Shown here piece by piece: positions 56,441 through 64,000 of a stretch of 64,000 nt of DNA. Every line of letters starts with the position of its first letter. Position 1 is the stretch's first letter. Location of the stretch: positions 19,284-83,283 of the forward strand of contig CAYUQO010000018.1 in assembly GCA_964446945.1 (NCBI GenBank). Reading direction: 5' to 3'. The stretch comes from CAIYRG01 sp964446945 (GTDB lineage: Bacteria; Pseudomonadota; Alphaproteobacteria; Micropepsales; Micropepsaceae). The notes beneath the pieces are model-generated. The model was not told the DNA's origin. It was given only the letters and a program-made list of their open reading frames with translations, and ran no database searches. Made by a program: the position numbers and the translations under genes.

Positions 56441-58492
56441 ATGCCGTTTTCTTGCCACGGAATCCGGGTAAAGGCTGCGGTGCAGCTTCGCAACAAATTG
56501 GCGTCGATGGCCGGTCTGACCAATCATCCTGAACCGGGGAAGCGCGGCAGCGTGCCGACCGCCGGCCACTCCGAATCAGCCCCGCGATCGCGGACTCGCT
56601 TGCGCGCCGCCCTGATCGTCGGCGGGCTGTGGTTCGTTGTCATTGTGGTCGGGATGTTTTCCTATTGGATCTCGGAGCTGCCAAGCACCGAAACCGTCTT
56701 TGTCTATCAGCCGGGCAACGACGTCACGGTGCTCGACGCCAGAGGACGCATGATCGCGCGGCGTGGATTGATCCAGGGCGAGTCAGTTCCGGTGGCGCAG
56801 CTTCCCCCGTATGTCGGCAACGCCTTCATCGCGATTGAGGACCGCCGGTTTCGCAGCCATTTCGGAATCGATCCGATAGGCCTCGCCCGGGCGGCTTTTG
56901 TCGATGCGGTACACGGCGAATATGTTCAGGGCGGGTCGACATTGACTCAGCAGCTGGCGAAAAACCTGTTTTTGACCCCCGATCGCACCGTCCGGCGCAA
57001 GATCGAAGAAGCCATTCTCGCGGTCCTTCTGGAGACCCGCTACAGCAAGGATCAGATCCTCAGCTTCTATTTGAACCGGGTGTATTTCGGCGCCGGCGTC
57101 TACGGCATTGAGGCGGCCTCGGAGCGCTATTTCAACAAACCGGCGCAGCAACTGACGCTGCCTGAGGCGGCGGTACTCGCCGGCATTGTCAAAGCTCCCT
57201 CGCGCTACAATCCGCAAACCTCAGCCCACGCGGCGCTGGCGCGTTCCTCGATCGTGCTTGCTGCGATGGAGGAATCGCACTTCATCGACCATGCCCAGCG
57301 CCTCAAATACGCGAAAGCGCATCCCAAATTCGCGCACAGTTTCGGCACGCCGGGCGCCGGCTATTTCGTCGATTACGTCATCTCTCAATTGCCCGGGCTC
57401 GTCCCGTCTCCGAAGGAGAGGCTGATCGTCGAAACCACGCTCGATCTCGACCTCCAGCGCGATGCCGAAGATGCCGTGACGGGTGGGCTCGCCCGCGACG
57501 GCCACAAGATGAATGCGTCGGAAGCCGCGCTGGTTTCGGTCAGTGACGATGGCGCCGTGCGTGCCCTGGTCGGCGGCACATCCTATGACGAAAGCGAGTT
57601 CGACCGCGCGGTGGACGCCAAACGTCAGCCCGGTTCGGCGTTCAAGCCATTTGTGTACCTTGCCGCGCTCGAACATGGTCACCGCCCGACGGACGAAGTC
57701 CAGGATGGTCCGGTCACCATCGGCAGCTGGCGGCCCGGCAATTACGAAGGCGAGTATGAAGGCTCGATCACGCTGGCTCGCGCGCTGGCGCATTCGTCGA
57801 ATTCCGCGGCCGTGCAGCTGACCAATGAAGTCGGCCCCTCGGAAGTCGCGCGCATCGCGCACCAGCTCGGTGTTGCAGCAAGGCTCAATCCGGTTCCCTC
57901 GCTGGCGCTCGGCACGTCCGAAGTGACTCCTCTGGAGTTGACGGAAGCCTATGTTCCTTTCGCCAACGGTGGTTACGGCGCGACTCCATACACGGTCGTT
58001 CGCGTACGGACCGCGAGCGGGAAGATTCTGTATCAGCGTCACGGCAGCGATCCCGTTCGTGTCATGACGCCGGAAAATGATGCCTTCATGACCCAGATGA
58101 TGCAGGGCACCGTGACAGATGGCACTGGTAGTGCTGCGGCCCTGCACGGGTATGACGTGGCCGGAAAGACCGGCACCTCACAGGATTATCGTGACGCCTG
58201 GTTCGTCGGCTTTACCGCGGATTACGTTACTGGCGTTTGGGTCGGAAACGACGATGGCTCGCCTATGAAGAAGGCGACCGGCGGCGGAATGCCGTCACGT
58301 ATATTCCGGAGCTACATGCAGCAGGCCGAGCACGGCCTTCCCCCGCGTGAATTGGTCGGTCTGACGCTTTTTGCCGACGAGGAACCGCCACCGCCCACGC
58401 AGCCGGATGCAGCGGACACGCAGAAACCGGAATCGCATGACGACAATGACGTCATGACGATGTTCCAAAATCTTCTCGACCGGCTGTTCTAA
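56441..58492 (+). CDS. Class A penicillin-binding protein (PBP1-type)
   Basis: 683 residues from ATG at 56441 (an internal ATG at 56510 is possible). Basic cytoplasmic tail, membrane helix (about 52-75), then a GT51 glycosyltransferase domain: IEDRRFRSHFGIDPIGLARA, GGSTLTQQLAKNLFL, VYFGAGVYGIEAASERYFN. The transpeptidase has SxxK in PGSAFKPF, SxN in SSNSAA and KTG in GKTGTSQD. Makes and crosslinks peptidoglycan. Confidence 0.93.
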   Translation: MPFSCHGIRVKAAVQLRNKLASMAGLTNHPEPGKRGSVPTAGHSESAPRSRTRLRAALIVGGLWFVVIVVGMFSYWISELPSTETVFVYQPGNDVTVLDARGRMIARRGLIQGESVPVAQLPPYVGNAFIAIEDRRFRSHFGIDPIGLARAAFVDAVHGEYVQGGSTLTQQLAKNLFLTPDRTVRRKIEEAILAVLLETRYSKDQILSFYLNRVYFGAGVYGIEAASERYFNKPAQQLTLPEAAVLAGIVKAPSRYNPQTSAHAALARSSIVLAAMEESHFIDHAQRLKYAKAHPKFAHSFGTPGAGYFVDYVISQLPGLVPSPKERLIVETTLDLDLQRDAEDAVTGGLARDGHKMNASEAALVSVSDDGAVRALVGGTSYDESEFDRAVDAKRQPGSAFKPFVYLAALEHGHRPTDEVQDGPVTIGSWRPGNYEGEYEGSITLARALAHSSNSAAVQLTNEVGPSEVARIAHQLGVAARLNPVPSLALGTSEVTPLELTEAYVPFANGGYGATPYTVVRVRTASGKILYQRHGSDPVRVMTPENDAFMTQMMQGTVTDGTGSAAALHGYDVAGKTGTSQDYRDAWFVGFTADYVTGVWVGNDDGSPMKKATGGGMPSRIFRSYMQQAEHGLPPRELVGLTLFADEEPPPPTQPDAADTQKPESHDDNDVMTMFQNLLDRLF

Positions 58493-58526
58493 GCGTCTCA
58501 GACGTTACCGCTGATATTTTCCGCCG

Positions 58527-59345
58527 TCACTGCACCGCAGGGCCGAGCGGCGCGCGCTGAATGATTTCAATCCGCGTGCCCCAAGGGTCGGTGATGTAAG
58601 TAATCTTACTGCCATTCGGCACGGTGCGCGCCGGCTCGTCGAGTTTGACGCCTTCGGCCGTGATCTTTTGCACGAATGCCGCATGGTCGCGCACGTCAAA
58701 TCCGATGTGATCGAGGATGTGATGGCGGGTTGCCGCCTGCGCTGAATCGGCCTTGTTGAAGCGCAACTGCACGCCCGGAATATCGACGACGGGTGCGCCA
58801 TTGCGCGTACCCTCTTTGCCGCCGAACGTCTTCACATACCACGCCACCGCTTTCGGAATCTCCGCGGCGGGCAGGAAGAAATGCACGTGGTCGTTCCTGA
58901 TTGGCACCGTCTGGGATTTGTCTTCGAGAATTTCGATCCGCACGCCATCCGGCGTGACGACAAATGCCTGATCCTTGCGGCCATTGGTTCCGGGCAATAC
59001 CGGAACGCCTTTGGCTTTCCATTCCGCAGTGCGCTTTTGAACATCGTCGACGACAAAGCCGACGTGATTCACGACCGTGCCGACGGTGCCGCCGTCGCCT
59101 TGTTCCATGCCGAGATTGAGATTGATGTAGAGGCCGGGAAACGCAATCAGCGGCTGGCCGCCGGGCATGTACAGTTTAGCCCCCATGGCGAGAAACAGTT
59201 TCTTGTTGGCCTCGACATCTTTTGAGATCAGGTGCCAGTGGCCCATGGTCACGCCGGTCGCGTTGAACGGCGCTTGCTGTGCGACCGCTGACTGTCCGAT
59301 CAACGCCGAAGCAAATAACAGAGCTGCAAACAACACAGTTTTCAT
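58527..59345 (-). CDS. Exported protein with two VOC domains
   Basis: 272 residues with a signal peptide (ALIGQSAVAQQ). Two glyoxalase-fold modules: about 30-140 (MGHWHLISKDVEANKKLFLA, VNHVGFVVDDVQK, VVTPDGVRIEIL) and about 150-265 (VHFFLPAAEIPKAVAWYVKT, LDHIGFDVRDHAAF, ITDPWGTRIEIIQR). Periplasmic VOC proteins are uncommon; substrate unknown. Divergent from the PQQ dehydrogenase gene, so they may be co-regulated. Confidence 0.82.
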   Translation of the reverse strand: MKTVLFAALLFASALIGQSAVAQQAPFNATGVTMGHWHLISKDVEANKKLFLAMGAKLYMPGGQPLIAFPGLYINLNLGMEQGDGGTVGTVVNHVGFVVDDVQKRTAEWKAKGVPVLPGTNGRKDQAFVVTPDGVRIEILEDKSQTVPIRNDHVHFFLPAAEIPKAVAWYVKTFGGKEGTRNGAPVVDIPGVQLRFNKADSAQAATRHHILDHIGFDVRDHAAFVQKITAEGVKLDEPARTVPNGSKITYITDPWGTRIEIIQRAPLGPAVQ

Positions 59346-59457
59346 TGGGTTCTCCCTCCCGGCACTTGCATCAGCCTAACAGGTCCGCAGGCAAAGATCA
59401 CGTGTGCTCCCGGTGTTTGCAACCTATACTGGACAAAATTGAGCTGGAGTTTGTCCC

Positions 59458-61329
59458 ATGACGGTAAAAGCAGCCGGCCGCCTGATCGCGGCACTGGTCG
59501 GCGCAGCGAGTCTGACAAGCGCCCATGCCCCAGCGCCGTCAGGCGAGGCGGTGTACGGAAAATATTGCGCTTCCTGTCACGAACAAACTGGCGCACGCAT
59601 TCCGGCGCGTTCCGCGCTGATGCAGCTCTCGCCCGCCCACATTCTCAAGACGCTGGATTTCGGCGCCATGATGTCGATCGCCTATCCGATCCGCCGCGAG
59701 GAACGCGAAGCCGTGGCACAATTTCTCGGCCATGGCGCCGATGATCCGCCACCCCCGGCGAGCGCCTTCTGCAAAGCGGACCATGCGCCCATGGCCGGAC
59801 CTGCGAGTGATAGCTGGTCGGGTTGGAGCCCGGATGCGTCGAATGCGCGATTCCAGGACGCTGAGGCCGCAGCACTGAGTGCGGGTCAGGTGCCAAAGCT
59901 TGAACTCAAATGGGCCTACGCATTTCCCGGCGATGTCACGGCATTTGGTGCGCCTGCGATTGTCCGGGATACGCTTTTCACCGGCAGTGCCGGCGGTGGG
60001 GTGCAGGCGCTGGATGCGAAAACCGGCTGTATCGACTGGCTCTACCAGGCCAGTGGTCCCGTGCGCAGCGGAATGGCGGTGGTGAACGACGGTGGCCGAA
60101 CCATCCTGGTATTCAGCGATCAGAATGGCTGGACGCATGCAGTCGACGCGAAGACCGGAAAACAAGTCTGGCGCAAGCGGCCGGAAGAACATGAGGCCAC
60201 GCGTCTGACCGGCACGCCCGCCGAACACGACGGCGTAGTCTTTGTCCCGGCGGCTTCCTGGGAAGAAACCCGATCGCTCGATCCGGAATATCCGTGCTGC
60301 ACGTTTCGCGGAAGCATCACGGCCTTTCGTGCCCGCAATGGTGAAGTGCTGTGGAAATCTTACCTCGTCGATATGCCCAAGCGCACCGGGCAAACAGCGG
60401 CTGGCACACCCACTTTCGGCCCCTCAGGCGCTGGGGTTTGGTCACGCCCGACCGTCGATGCCACGCGCGGGCTGCTCTACGTCACGAGTGGCGACAACTA
60501 TTCGCATCCGGCCACGTCCACCAGCGATGCAGTCATGGCGTTGGATATCAAGACCGGTCACATTGTCTGGTCGCATCAGATGACATCGGCCGACGTCTAC
60601 AACTCCGCCTGCGGAGCAAAGGCCGTGAACTGTCCAGCCGACAACGGTCCTGACTATGACTTCGGTTCATCGCCGATTTTGGTTCACATGGCGAATGGGC
60701 GCGATCTTCTGGTCGCGGGCCAGAAGTCGGGAATGGTTTATGCCTTCGATCCCGATCAGCAGGGGAAACCGCTGTGGCAGGTGCGGGTTGGGAAGGGCGG
60801 TACCAATGGCGGCGTGCAGTGGGGCATGGCGAGTGATGGCCGCGCGCTTTATGTCGCCGTTTCGGACGTGGTGCGGATGGCGCCAACTCCCGGTTCATCG
60901 GCAGACGCATCGCATCCCGTCGGACCGATTGGAAATTCAGCGCTGGATCCGAACAAAGGCGGCGGACTGACCGCGCTCGACCTCGCAAGCGGCAAGAAAT
61001 TATGGTTCGCGCCAGCGACGGCTTGCACGCCGCCGCGCCCGGGATGCAGCCCGGCTCAACCCGGCGCCGTCACCGTCATTCCCGGCGCCGTTTTCTCCGG
61101 TTCGATGGACGGGCATATCCGCGCTTTTGCCACCGCAGACGGTCATCTGTTGTGGGATTTTGACACCGAAAAGCCGTTCACTGCCGTCAATGGCGCCGCC
61201 GCACATGGCGGGTCATTGGATGGCGCCGGCCCCGTGGTCGCGGGCGGAATGGTGTATGTGAATTCCGGCTATCCGCGCTTTGGCGGCGCGCCTGGAAATG
61301 TGCTGCTCGCGTTTGGCCTGAAGGAGTAG
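59458..61329 (+). CDS. Cytochrome c / PQQ-type dehydrogenase (polyvinyl-alcohol dehydrogenase-like)
   Basis: 623 residues with signal peptide. A single-haem cytochrome c domain comes first (CASCH at 37-41), then an eight-bladed PQQ propeller from about 125. Blade motifs such as ALDAKTGCIDWLYQASGPVR, AVDAKTGKQVWRK, ALDIKTGHIVWSHQMTSADV and the cysteine pair in YPCC are visible. Related to pvaA-type polyvinyl-alcohol dehydrogenases, where the haem is N-terminal. Oxidises an alcohol in the periplasm and passes electrons to the respiratory chain. Substrate not determinable. Confidence 0.85.
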   Translation: MTVKAAGRLIAALVGAASLTSAHAPAPSGEAVYGKYCASCHEQTGARIPARSALMQLSPAHILKTLDFGAMMSIAYPIRREEREAVAQFLGHGADDPPPPASAFCKADHAPMAGPASDSWSGWSPDASNARFQDAEAAALSAGQVPKLELKWAYAFPGDVTAFGAPAIVRDTLFTGSAGGGVQALDAKTGCIDWLYQASGPVRSGMAVVNDGGRTILVFSDQNGWTHAVDAKTGKQVWRKRPEEHEATRLTGTPAEHDGVVFVPAASWEETRSLDPEYPCCTFRGSITAFRARNGEVLWKSYLVDMPKRTGQTAAGTPTFGPSGAGVWSRPTVDATRGLLYVTSGDNYSHPATSTSDAVMALDIKTGHIVWSHQMTSADVYNSACGAKAVNCPADNGPDYDFGSSPILVHMANGRDLLVAGQKSGMVYAFDPDQQGKPLWQVRVGKGGTNGGVQWGMASDGRALYVAVSDVVRMAPTPGSSADASHPVGPIGNSALDPNKGGGLTALDLASGKKLWFAPATACTPPRPGCSPAQPGAVTVIPGAVFSGSMDGHIRAFATADGHLLWDFDTEKPFTAVNGAAAHGGSLDGAGPVVAGGMVYVNSGYPRFGGAPGNVLLAFGLKE

Positions 61330-61335
61330 CCGAAG

Positions 61336-61548
61336 CTATTTCCTGGACGCTTTCGGACTCTTCTTGCGTGCTGCTTTTTTCGGTGTTGCCGGTTGGGAGT
61401 CGCTCACAGCGACAACGCGCAAGCGCGGGCGGAACTCCGTTTCTGCCTGAATCCAGTGTTGCATGTCGCGTCCGTGCGGACGCCCTTCGCCTTCCCAGAT
61501 CTCGTATGCGCGTTTGCGGATTTGCACAGCCACGTTGTCCAAACTCAT
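61336..61548 (-). CDS. DUF2934 protein
   Basis: 70 residues starting MSLDNVAVQIRKRAY, set by GGAG 9 bases upstream. The DUF2934 pattern is complete: IRKRAYEIWEGEGRPHGRDM then QHWIQAETEF. The tail is Lys/Ala-rich. Small cytosolic protein of unknown function, common in rhizobia-like genomes. Confidence 0.8.
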   Translation of the reverse strand: MSLDNVAVQIRKRAYEIWEGEGRPHGRDMQHWIQAETEFRPRLRVVAVSDSQPATPKKAARKKSPKASRK

Positions 61549-61703
61549 AACCATCTTCTCCAGCTCACGACGGGGCAACAGTACTCGTCGACTCTTGCAC
61601 GGAAGAATAGCCGATTCGTAAACACTCGCGGCAGCCGGATCGTGTTCACAAATTACATGCACACGGAACTTCTGCTGTCTGCGGCCCCGGGGCGGCCGCG
61701 CCG

Positions 61704-62105
61704 TCATTGCTGCATTTGCAGAAGCTGGTTCATCGGCATCAGGTTGTGATTCAGGCGAAACATGATCCAGGCCGATCCGAAGACGATGATCACGCAGATC
61801 AGAACGCCGAAAGCCAGCGCCATCGCATTGTTGGTATTGTCCGGCGATGTCGTGAGGTGCAGAAAAAACACGAGATGCACGCCCATCTGCGCGAACGCAA
61901 GCGCGGCGATCGCGATCGGAATCGCGGGTCCGTAGATCAGGTCCGTCCCTTCGGCCCAGAATGATAGCGCTGTGAGAACTGCGGCGAGGAATAACCCGAC
62001 CAGATAACCGCGAAAACCCCTCGCGATGTCGGCAGCATCGGCTTCGTCACCCGGCGCGCTGTCGTCGATGTAAGGGCCGTCGGCAGGATCGGGATGCAGG
62101 CTCAC
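61704..62105 (-). CDS. cyoD: Cytochrome bo3 quinol oxidase subunit IV
   Basis: 133 residues, GTG start overlapping the cyoC stop (GTGA). Three membrane helices (FRGYLVGLFLAAVLTALSFW, IPIAIAALAFAQMGVHLVFF, ALAFGVLICVIIVFGSAWIM). Subunit IV aids assembly of the haem-copper centre. Confidence 0.92.
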   Translation of the reverse strand: MSLHPDPADGPYIDDSAPGDEADAADIARGFRGYLVGLFLAAVLTALSFWAEGTDLIYGPAIPIAIAALAFAQMGVHLVFFLHLTTSPDNTNNAMALAFGVLICVIIVFGSAWIMFRLNHNLMPMNQLLQMQQ

Positions 62106-62761
62106 AAAACCTCTCCCACCAGATAGACGAGGGAAAATATCGCGACCCAGATGATATCCAGCGCGTGCCAGAACAGGCTGAAGCAGAGGAAGCGGTGGCC
62201 GATATTGCGCCGGAAACCTTTGGCATAAAATTGCGCCATCGTGGTTCCCAGCCACATCAGGCCGAGCGACACAAGCAGCCCGTGGCACCCGACCAGCGCG
62301 AAGAATGCTGTTAAGAATGCGCTGCGCTGCGGGCCATAGCCCATTTCAAACAGCCTGGTGAATTCTCGTGCTTCCAGCAGCACAAAGGCGAGTCCAAGCA
62401 AGCCGGTGACCAGAAGTGCGACCTGCGTCCAGAACATGCTCGCGCGCGCAACCGCCAAACTCGCCAGACCGCAGACAAAACTCGACAGCAGCAGACAAGT
62501 GGTTTCGACGGCGACCGTTTGCAGGTCGAATATCTGCTTGGCCGAGGGACCACCCGCTGTCTGGCCTGCCAGCACCGCATAGGTGGCGAAGAAGCAGGAG
62601 AACATCACGAAATCGGAAAGGAGAAATATCCAGAAGCCGTAGGCGATCACAATGCGCCGGGAGGCGGGCCCTCCCGCGCCATGGCCATGCGCGCCGGCAT
62701 GTTCGCCATAGCCGAGCGGGATCGTGTCGGCGGTTGTGCTGTATGCGCTGTAAGCGCTCAT
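62102..62761 (-). CDS. cyoC: Cytochrome bo3 quinol oxidase subunit III
   Basis: 219 residues, five membrane helices. Typical starts and ends: YGFWIFLLSDFVMFSCFFAT, FFALVGCHGLLVSLGLMW, and the C-terminal WHALDIIWVAIFSLVYLVG. Overlaps cyoB by ATGA. Confidence 0.93.
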   Translation of the reverse strand: MSAYSAYSTTADTIPLGYGEHAGAHGHGAGGPASRRIVIAYGFWIFLLSDFVMFSCFFATYAVLAGQTAGGPSAKQIFDLQTVAVETTCLLLSSFVCGLASLAVARASMFWTQVALLVTGLLGLAFVLLEAREFTRLFEMGYGPQRSAFLTAFFALVGCHGLLVSLGLMWLGTTMAQFYAKGFRRNIGHRFLCFSLFWHALDIIWVAIFSLVYLVGEVL

Positions 62762-64000
62762 TCTGCCTGCGCCAGATAGGCTTCGAGCGCCTCTCGCCGC
62801 GCGTTCCGGTTGGCGCGATCAATGCGGGCGACATCGGCTGCGGGAATCACATATTCGGGGATGTCACGCCACGCGAACACGACGAAAGTCGCAAAAGCGC
62901 CGACAAATCCCACACCCACCAGCCACCAGATATGCCAGATCATGGAAAAGCCCATGATGGTGGCGAAAAAAGCGCAAACGAATCCGGTGGGGCTGTTGCG
63001 CGGCATTTCCACATCACGGTAGTCCGGCTCGTCGCGCAACCTGCCGAGTTCCAGCGTGCGCTGTTTCATTCGCCAATACGCGTCGAGACATTCGATCCGC
63101 GGGAGCACGGCGAAATCGAAAGCCGGAGGCGGCGAGGAAGTAGACCATTCCAGCGAACGGGCATTCCAGGGATCGCCCGTGGTGTCCCGCAATTCCTCGC
63201 GACGGCGGATGCTCACGACGAGCTGAGTGACCTGACATATGGCGCCGGCGAGAAGGATCAACGCGCCGAACGCCGAAATCAGCATCCATATATGCCAGGC
63301 TGGCACATCATAATGCTGCAGCCGCCGCGTCATCCCAAGGAAACCCGCGACATACATCGGCATGAAAGTGACGTAGAAGCCGATAAAGGCGAGCCAGAAG
63401 GATGCTTTGCCCCAGCCTTCGTGCAGGCGGAACCCGAAGGCTTTGGGAAACCAGTAGATCATGCCGGCGAACGCGGCGAACAGCACACCGGAAATGATTA
63501 CATGGTGGAAATGCGCCACCAGGAAAAGACTGTTGTGCAGCAGGAAATCCGCGGGCGGCACGGCGAGCAAGACGCCGGTCATGCCGCCGGTGACGAATGT
63601 CACCATGAAGCCAATCGACCACAGCATCGGCGTGCTGAAGCTGATGCGCCCGGCATACATCGTGAACAACCAATTGTAGATTTTTACCCCGGTGCCGACC
63701 GCGATGATGCTGGTCGCAATGCCGAATGTCGCGTTGACGTCGCCTCCTGCGCCCATGGTGAAGAAATGATGCAGCCACACCAGGAACGAGACGATGCAGA
63801 TGAACATGGTTGCGGCAACCATCGAGCGGTAACCGAACAGCGCCTTGTGCGAAAAGGTCGAAACCACCTCGGAGAAAATCCCGAATGCCGGCAAGACCAG
63901 GATGTAAACTTCCGGATGACCCCAGGCCCAGATGAGGTTGACGAACATCATGGCGTTGCCGCCGGCCTCATTGGTGAAGAAGTGGAAGCCGGCATAACGG
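62758..64000 (-). CDS. cyoB: Cytochrome bo3 quinol oxidase subunit I, 5' end outside the window
   Basis: 414 C-terminal residues are seen; the frame is open to 64000. It carries haem-copper oxidase motifs: WAWGHPEVYILVLPAFG (His-Glu-x-x-Tyr Cu-B / crosslinked site), WLHHFFTMGAG (Cu-B His pair), and VAHFHHVIISGVLFAAFAG (haem ligands). It reduces oxygen with quinol electrons and pumps protons. The operon cyoB-C-D continues left on the minus strand; cyoA is expected to the right. Confidence 0.95.
   Translation of the reverse strand, partial: RYAGFHFFTNEAGGNAMMFVNLIWAWGHPEVYILVLPAFGIFSEVVSTFSHKALFGYRSMVAATMFICIVSFLVWLHHFFTMGAGGDVNATFGIATSIIAVGTGVKIYNWLFTMYAGRISFSTPMLWSIGFMVTFVTGGMTGVLLAVPPADFLLHNSLFLVAHFHHVIISGVLFAAFAGMIYWFPKAFGFRLHEGWGKASFWLAFIGFYVTFMPMYVAGFLGMTRRLQHYDVPAWHIWMLISAFGALILLAGAICQVTQLVVSIRRREELRDTTGDPWNARSLEWSTSSPPPAFDFAVLPRIECLDAYWRMKQRTLELGRLRDEPDYRDVEMPRNSPTGFVCAFFATIMGFSMIWHIWWLVGVGFVGAFATFVVFAWRDIPEYVIPAADVARIDRANRNARREALEAYLAQAE

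Noticed and set aside
1..64000. CRISPR arrays, rRNA genes, further tRNAs and riboswitches
   Set aside because: None was seen when reading both strands; the only RNA gene I can support is tRNA-Ser(UGA).

Overview
The window is GC-rich (roughly 60 %) alphaproteobacterial chromosome. This is shown by the split atpI-atpB-atpE-b'-b ATP synthase operon, the divK-pleD cell-cycle pair, the dgt / SPOR / nagZ / scpA / scpB order, an aguA-aguB polyamine pair and a GTP cyclohydrolase II with a long N-terminal extension. I cannot name the genus; a soil relative of the Micropepsaceae/Rhizomicrobium type is a guess.

Region 1 (1-10,704) is accessory DNA. A mostly minus-strand train from about 8,581 down to 1,913 encodes a small DNA-binding protein, a TSCPD protein, a winged-helix replication-type protein, a possible small terminase subunit, a large terminase, a protein made of two copies of one domain, a baseplate-hub-like phage protein and a coiled-coil protein. 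There is no capsid, portal or tail tube gene in view. A divergent ribbon-helix-helix regulator and a tyrosine integrase lie at its right end. It looks like a phage satellite or a strongly reduced prophage whose left end is outside the window.

Region 2 (10,716-16,471) is a complete small integrative element in the 3' end of tRNA-Ser(UGA). A 14-bp copy of the tRNA end recurs at 16,458-16,471, and a P4-type integrase starts just inside that end. The cargo is an AlpA-like regulator, a DUF3631 ATPase, a DUF5681 protein, a HIRAN-like protein and a secreted protein. A 12-bp-period motif, ACCCAT-N6-ACCCAT, sits near both ends as a candidate integrase arm site.

Region 3 (16,472-34,660) is core and lifestyle chromosome: amtB-glnK, a PHB-depolymerase-type esterase, PhzF and metallophosphoesterase genes, a lytic transglycosylase, a MacAB-type efflux system, two paralogous exported proteins beside a decayed third copy, a trypsin-like PDZ protease, a HigBA toxin-antitoxin pair, a HIT hydrolase and a FemAB-like acyltransferase.

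Region 4 (34,660-64,000) is housekeeping: aguAB, divK-pleD, three small lipoproteins (two with Gly-Ala-Pro repeats), xthA, erpA, dgt, SPOR, nagZ, scpAB, a TetA-like MFS pump, rnd, aspS, a MetE-like gene directly behind the F0 ATP synthase operon, an L,D-transpeptidase, ribA, an OmpR-type regulator, a class A PBP, an exported VOC protein, a cytochrome-c/PQQ dehydrogenase and the cyoBCD end of a bo3-type quinol oxidase operon. A palindromic intergenic repeat family occurs at about 34.5 kb and 41.2 kb in opposite orientations.
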